Assembly (NCBI GenBank): GCA_032191485.1 | Contig: JAVDOI010000118.1 | Span: forward strand, 114,501 to 178,500 | DNA length: 64,000 nt | Origin: Leptoclinus maculatus | Taxonomy: Eukaryota; Chordata; Actinopteri; Perciformes; Stichaeidae | Direction of reading: 5' to 3' | Shown here: piece by piece, positions 59,071 to 64,000 of the stretch | Layout of the letters: every line of letters begins with the position of its first letter | Numbering within the stretch: the first letter of the stretch is position 1 | Translations under genes and position numbers: made by a program | The notes under the pieces: generated by a model | What the model was told of the DNA's origin: nothing | Seen by the model: only the letters and a program-made list of their open reading frames with translations | Databases searched by the model: none

Positions 59071-59224
59071 ACCTCTGGGAGGTCGGATCAGGGATCCGTG
59101 ACAGGGTTTGAGTCCCGTGTCTGACGGGGTTTGAGTCCCGCGTATAATTGTCCAGGTTACTCCCGAGGCGGGGTTAGAGTCCCACGCTAAATAAGACCTC
59201 TGGGAGGCCGGTTCAGGGAACCGT
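59071..59224 (+). ncRNA. ERV-B leader structured element: paired hairpins and GGGTTTGAGTCCC repeats
   Basis: Two copies of acctctgggaggycgg are each followed by a hairpin of six pairs with loop AGG: 59084-59098 (CGGATC-AGG-GATCCG) and 59209-59223 (CGGTTC-AGG-GAACCG). The fourth stem pair differs (A-T versus T-A) with pairing kept. Between them lie three copies of a GGGTTTGAGTCCC-like motif (about 59104-59116, 59126-59139, 59170-59183), each able to close a GGG/CCC stem. The position between the splice donor and gag suggests a packaging and dimerisation signal. This is inference. Confidence 0.6.
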
Positions 59225-60046
59225 AATGTAATGTGATAAAACTGTATGAAATAAACTGTACATGTGAATGACTGGATCTAACAGAAACTAAGAATTGAGG
59301 TGGAAAATACTTGACTAGTGTATCTCGCCGTGTAGACTAACAGGGGTGCTCAAATCAGTGGCTCGGGTGTATTCCATACACACTGATTGTTCGTGACCTG
59401 AAGGTCGAATTCCGGTGATTTCCTAATCGAGTATCAACTATCACAAATCAAAGTTTGGATCACGTAGGTATTGTGTGAATATTTTCTGTGTAAAAAGGTG
59501 AAAAAACACTGTTAAACATATTACCTGAGAAAACTTAGTATCTCAAGTGCAGATCATTTGCAGGTGCTTATAATACAGAATTATATATGCATAGTACTTG
59601 TTATTTTCTAATAACTGCTTGAATCAGACTGAAAAACTGTCTCATTGTAGCTGTGACCTTGCAAACCTGAGCTGTAAGGGAGGGCTGTTACACTCCCTTA
59701 TGCCCTGTAAGCTCATAGGAGCATTTCTGCTCAATTATTCTTTAGATACATCACCAAAAGAGGGGTGAATAATATAAGAACAAATAAAATAATATGTAGA
59801 CTAGGTTTACAATCAATAAAGTTAACAGCTTGTTTTATGGCCCATGCATTGGGAGAACCTATAATAACTATTTTACTTATGTCTATCTATGCAGAGTGAT
59901 AGTCAAATAGACCTGTTATCAGCACTGGATTAAAGTAGGCCCGCACCAAGGCGGGAGGTAAATATCAAAACCAGAGCCCTTTAAAGGCCCAGTAGAATTC
60001 ACTGCAGATTGGAAAGAGTTTTCCGCTGAGCTCAATTTAAATACAT

Positions 60047-60076
60047 CTGACTATGAATTCCTGAATTCATAGTCAG
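60047..60076 (+). repeat. Perfect 30-bp palindrome upstream of gag
   Basis: CTGACTATGAATTC and its exact reverse complement are separated by CT (arms 60047-60060 and 60063-60076). The palindrome lies 43 bases before the gag ATG and would form a 14-pair hairpin in the RNA or a cruciform in the DNA. Confidence 0.95.
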
Positions 60077-60119
60077 AAGCAGAATTCGTCCAATTAATAA
60101 ACAACTTGATAAAATCAGA

Positions 60120-60576
60120 ATGGCAAACTTTGGTCAGATATATGCCGCAGCAGTCCTGTTCGCACAGCGTAATGAGAGACAGGAACTTCAAGAGAAATTA
60201 AAGAAAGAGTTATTAAAACTGAAAGAGGATTATCAAAAGGAAGGCTTGTTCCCAGGGAACGATGCCACAAATTACAATATGGACCTGTGGGATAAATTGT
60301 ATGAACAATCAAAAGAGCGCACAGAACAGGCAGAAAAAGACCACAAAGACAATCAATGCGTAGTTAAACGTAAAACAAAAAAGGCTCTGGCCGATGCACA
60401 AAATAAACACAGGATTTTCGTCAGAGGGCTAAATTCGTTTAACGCAGCTCTTGAGAATCACAGAGCTAGACAAAAACAGGAAGGAAAAAAGAGGAGAGGT
60501 GAAGGCGGCTCCGACCCCCCCTCTCCTCCTCAGCTGTATCCAGTTGCAGAATTACAGCTGCTCAACAGGCCACCTC

Positions 60577-60659
<83 letters not shown>

Positions 60660-60732
60660 GCACCTCAGCTTAAGTTTAGCGGAAGGCTAGAATATGAAGA
60701 GACATCAGGAGAGGAACAGTCACAGACTGACG
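60120..60732 (+). pseudogene. gag: ERV-B gag part 1: matrix region and PPPY late domain
   Basis: The frame starts at an ATG at 60120 (MANFGQIYAAAV) and continues as a charged, helical N-terminal region (RQELQEKLKKELLKLKEDYQ), then a basic segment (KQEGKKRRGEGG) and a Pro-rich segment with RPPPYT, the PPxY late-domain motif that recruits Nedd4-type ligases for budding. Directly after PPPY a (CA)39 microsatellite encodes alternating Thr-His. After it APQLKFSGRLEYEETSGEE is followed by a stop at 60741-60743. The frame is compatible with the second gag part if a GT-AG segment from 60733 is left out. Confidence 0.75.
60581..60658 (+). repeat. (CA)39 microsatellite inside gag
   Basis: An uninterrupted CA repeat of 78 bp within the gag frame. 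Its present length keeps the downstream frame, but a change of one dinucleotide would shift it. Confidence 0.98.
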
Positions 60733-61108
60733 GTAAAGAATAATAGATAGAAATATTAGAACTATATCAAATAGAATGGTGGGGTTAGAGTTATTGAGAG
60801 GTGCAAAGGAGTATTTTTTGTGTGATTTTGGGGCATGTACAAACAGAATATCTATCGGTACCATTCACGATCATAAGATCCCAAAACAGGCTGACAGACA
60901 AAACAGCATTTGTGTTAAACTGTCCAGTTAACCTGTTAAGCAGAGAATGAAAGTGGTTCAAATAAACGATTGACTGTTGTGTGCAAGAGGTTTCTAACTC
61001 ACCAAATTATTACTAAAGTCTTAATAAACTGGGCCACGGTCACAGCAAAGGCTGTGCTCTTATCTAAAATGAAACAGAATAAGTGAGACACTTTTCCTCT
61101 CTCCCCAG

Positions 61109-62055
61109 AGCTAACATGTGGGGGCAGTGCATGGATCAGGGCCTTTGAGGGCCACACAACAGGTTATAATTTGGCACTGGGAGGTTTGAGAGACATTTTT
61201 GCCGTGTGTACTTCACCACGTGTGATGCATGATATTGACGAGGGAGCATCGGCCCTCCCCGATGAGACAACTTTCACCACATGTCGCATGATGTGGTGGC
61301 AGCAAGTAAGAGACTTGTATCCGGTTAAAATGGGGGCTACTGCACTCCTCAAATTTCAATGTGCACCAGGAGAAACTCCTGACCAGTTCTGCAGCAGAAT
61401 TGTAACCGAGTGGACCGACACAACCGGTACCGCTCCTGATAACAACCCAGGCACACGCATGATGTTTAAAGCAGCTGTGCTGAGAGGTGCCGATCCTACT
61501 GTAAAAGCTAAAATGGACGACCTGGTTGAATCAGACCAGCTTTTTGTCCCTCCCTGGTTGGCACATGTCAGACATCACATGTCCCGTGTTCAGGAGCAGA
61601 AAAGAGAGACAGAGGAGGAGCTCAAATTATTACAGGTTTGTTTCTTAAAGGCGCAGATACGTGATGTTGATTCAGCACAAAATGATAAGAAAAAGGCTGC
61701 TAATGCTAAACAACTTCCTGTTCAGGAAGCTCAGCCACAGACCACCTTTCCCCAACCACAACAGCAACACTATTATCCGCCGCCAGCACAAGCACAGCAA
61801 TGGCGTCAGCCTCAGAGGGGCTACCAAAGACCATCACAGGGTTTTAGAGGGCGAGGCAGGGGGAGATATATGTCAAATCAGCAAGGGGGAGGACCAGGAG
61901 GACAGGGATGTCCACAGGGCTCCTCCCACCAGCAGTTTGGACCAGTGCCACATTGGGGTCCACCCAGAGGGGGCGGTCCGCCACCACCTCACCAGCAGTC
62001 CAGCTTCCCCAATCCAGGGGCGGTGCCGACTCAAGCCTGGCAGAGCAACCACTAG
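61109..62055 (+). pseudogene. gag: ERV-B gag part 2: capsid C-terminal part and Arg/Gly-rich nucleocapsid
   Basis: The open frame begins after ctctctccccag at 61108. It contains a capsid-like region (RMMWWQQVRDLYPVKMGATA) with the major-homology-type pattern QCAPGETPDQFCSRI (Gln, Gly-Glu, Phe, Arg). After a charged helix, a Gln/Pro-rich segment and an RGRGRGR box (SQGFRGRGRGRY) follow, then Gly/Pro/His-rich sequence. There is no CCHC zinc knuckle; the Arg/Gly box would bind RNA instead, as in foamy viruses and some fish retroviruses. It ends with a TAG at 62053-62055, after which the same frame continues into protease. The 60733-61108 interval has stops in all frames. Confidence 0.72.
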
Positions 62056-62520
62056 GGGTGCCCAAGCAACCCCAACGCCCCACAACCAGGGTTAAGTGAC
62101 CCCATGTTGAAGTGTACTGTTTTACATACACCTGTCGATATGATGGTCGACTGTGGGGCGAGGTACTCTACGATGACAAAGACGTTGCCAAATATGACAA
62201 TGTCCTCTGACACAACAGCAGTATCGGGTTTCTCGGGAAAGACAGAACGTCTACCATTCACCTCACCTCTCTTGACCCAGGTGGGCACTCAGACATTTCG
62301 CCAGCAGTACTTATTCTCACCAGCATGTCCTGTGAACTTAATGGGGCGAGATATGTTACAGACAATGGGGGCAGTGATCCTGTGTGGTCCTTTGGGATTA
62401 CAAGTGACATTAAAAGACGGAACAATCCTCCACTGCAATGAACATGTCATGTATAGCTCAAAGAACATGTTGCTGCAGATTGATCAGCAGCCTCCTTTTT
62501 TGAGGCCTGCTACAGCCTGA
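62056..62520 (+). pseudogene. pro: ERV-B protease (retropepsin) with DCG active site
   Basis: The frame is the same as gag across the single TAG at 62053-62055; an ATG is at 62104. The active-site strand reads VDMMVDCGARYSTM, where retropepsins have D-T/S-G-A. The flap region carries GFSGKTERLPF and the C-terminal motif is CPVNLMGRDML (usual LLGRDLL). The enzyme would cleave Gag and Pol. The Cys in place of Thr/Ser next to the catalytic Asp is unusual and could lower activity. It ends with a TGA at 62518-62520; RT follows in the +1 frame, so pol is broken here. Confidence 0.75.
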
Positions 62521-62539
62521 AACACCTGAAACGGGAGGC

Positions 62540-64000
62540 ATATACTCCCTATTTCAGCTTTGGAAACCATGGATTGCTCAACTTGCACCATATGCTCCCC
62601 CAGCTGATCCCCTCCATGTCACCCTGAATTACTTACACGAGCCAGATGACTTGTACACAGAGGCTTTTGAATCAGAACTAGCAGCCGGTGTTTGGCACAT
62701 TGATTCTCCGTACTTGTTTGTGGGAAAAGAGGGTGTTGTTGCTGCAGTTACCTTAACAGATGAACAGTTAAAATGGTACGAATTAACAGATGACAGCTCT
62801 CCTCATGTCTCCTTGGCTTTGCATGCCAAACACGAAGCCAGGCAATTAGGCCCTATGACTAAAAGAATGTCTCAGTTGACAGATTGGCAGCCAACTCAGT
62901 GTCCTGCCGTCATGTTTTCACCTTCAGATAACAGCTGGAAGATAACACATCACACACGTGACACAGTTGTCCTACAACAAACCACATTGGAACGGTTTCA
63001 TGGTCGCGAGAGAACGAATCATCGTCTCACTGAGGCAATGTTTGCCTCGCTTCCTGTTTGGTCCACTTCCCCTACGGATGTGGGCCCCTGCACACACTCG
63101 TCGGTTTCGTTCGCCCTCGAGGCGAATGTGCAGCCTGTTTGGAGGAGGCAGTATGCTCTCAAACCTGAAGCTGAAGCTGGTATTAAAGACACAATTGATG
63201 GCCTGTTGCACGCAGGTGTTTTGATTCCATGCCATTCACCGTGGAATACACCAATTCTCCCTGTTCCAAAACCTAACACAGACAAATACAGAATGGTACA
63301 TGACTTACGGTTGATTAACAAAATAATCACCACTCAATCAATGGCTGTGCCTAACCCGTACACTGCTCTCTCATCATTGTCTCCTGCTCACTCACACTTC
63401 ACTGTCATCGACCTCGCAAATGCGTTTTTCTGTCTCCCGCTCGACCCGGCGTTACAAGAAGTTTTTGCATTTACATTTCAGGGACAGCAGTACACATACA
63501 CCAGACTACCACAAGGCTTGATTCTCTCGCCAGGACTGTTTAACCGACACTTGAAACATGACTTGTCTACTCTGGAACTTCCTGAGGGCGTATTGTTAAT
63601 CCAATATGTTGATGACCTACTGATTGCTGCACCGTCAGCAGAGACATGCATGACTGCTAGCCACCAGGTGCTCACACGATTGATTGGCTGACTGCGGTTT
63701 TAAAGTAAGCAAAACCAAGGTTCAACTCTGCAGACAGGTTGTCGCCTTCTTAGGCCGAGAGGTCGCACAAAACTCTTCTGGCCTCTCCAGTGCACATAAA
63801 ACATCGATCGTGCATCACTCAAAACCCACCACAGTAAAAGACATGCTCTCCTTTCTGGGCCTGACAGGCTACATCAGGAACTACATCGCAGCATACACTG
63901 ACAGAACTGCTCCATTGCGTGCCCTTGTCGCCGCTGTAGGTCATCGTAACCTCACAGCGCAGCTGACTTTGACCTCTGAAGCAGAAGAGTTGTTCATTTC
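62540..64000 (+). pseudogene. pol: ERV-B reverse transcriptase, frameshifted, open to the window end
   Basis: The RT frame is open from about 62535 without an ATG (LFQLWKPWIAQLAPYAPPAD) to a stop near 63691. It contains the fingers and palm motifs QPVWRRQYALKPEAEAGIKD, GVLIPCHSPWNTPILPVPKP, YRMVHDLRLINKII, FTVIDLANAFFCLPLDP, YTRLPQGLILSPGLFNRHL and the catalytic YVDDLLIA (positions near 63605). The LPQG and YVDD sequences fit gamma/epsilon retroviruses. A 4-bp tandem duplication (attg attg) at about 63678-63687 shifts the frame; homology continues in the next frame with a connection or thumb region (AFLGREVAQNSSGLSSAHKT, KDMLSFLGLTGYIRNYIAAY) to the last base. RNase H, integrase and env would lie beyond the window. 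Confidence 0.85.

Larger units (their letters stand above)
54043..64000 (+). mobile_element. ERV-B: gamma/epsilon-like endogenous retrovirus, 5' part, interrupted by BEL element
   Basis: A proviral 5' half with a tRNA-Trp primer site (58812), a leader with splice donor and hairpins, gag in two parts, protease and RT runs off the right end. Its 5' LTR is cut by the BEL/Pao insertion at 54322-58635. Gag and protease share a frame across one TAG, as in gammaretroviruses that use stop-codon readthrough, and the late-domain motif is PPPY. The left boundary (TGTTG at 54043, matching the CAACA at the LTR end near 58808) is tentative because the 3' LTR is outside the window. The provirus is inactive: frames are broken in gag-pol in several places. 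Confidence 0.82.

Noticed and set aside
61844..62131. Minus-strand frames opposite ERV-B gag
   Set aside because: GC-rich complement of the Gly/Pro-rich gag end; no motif and wrong strand for the provirus.

Overview
The window looks like teleost fish nuclear DNA. It has GT-AG introns, exon fragments of the vertebrate genes SCO-spondin and WDFY3, fish-type CR1/L2 LINE remnants, a vertebrate-type BEL/Pao element, two endogenous retroviruses (ERVs) and a long satellite array. No bacterial operon, phage or CRISPR signal was seen. All calls come from reading the sequence by eye; no database search was possible.

Layout. 1-20659: a tandem satellite of about 702 bp per monomer (about 29 copies, open to the left). 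It shows multi-monomer higher-order copying and a truncated monomer at its right edge. 20660-26860 (minus strand): exons of a SCO-spondin-like gene (F5/8C, two LDLa, TIL), cut off by the satellite, then a LINE fragment, then four exons of a WDFY3-like gene with one expected exon missing, then a possible noncoding first exon. 27640-29570 (plus): a possible spliced gene whose second part holds 30-bp and 15-bp in-frame minisatellites. 29675-39731 (minus): a complex ERV (ERV-A) with 951 and 986 bp LTRs, a 4-bp target duplication and a Lys-type primer site. Its coding regions are a gag-position frame containing a macrodomain, RNase H and integrase, a Cys-rich small ORF, an 855-residue Env with an open frame, and an acidic Pro-rich ORF after env. 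Protease and reverse transcriptase are missing. 39736-41470: small exon-like pieces and a 29-bp minisatellite. 41471-54040: mostly repeats and unassigned DNA, with one unrecognised ORF (43591-44079), two LINE 3' ends, a 35-bp minisatellite and an orphan 354-codon ORF.

54043-64000 (plus): a second ERV (ERV-B, tRNA-Trp primer site, gamma/epsilon-like gag-pro-pol) that runs off the right edge. Its 5' LTR is split by a young BEL/Pao element (54322-58635; LTRs differing at one site by eye; target duplication ATATG), which has itself lost most of pol.

The most unusual item is the macrodomain in the gag position of ERV-A, together with that element's foamy-virus-like layout. Next are the leader of ERV-B (two covarying hairpins, a 30-bp palindrome, an in-phase GT-AG interruption of gag and a gag-amber-pro junction) and the joined SCO-spondin/WDFY3 exon fragments beside the satellite.
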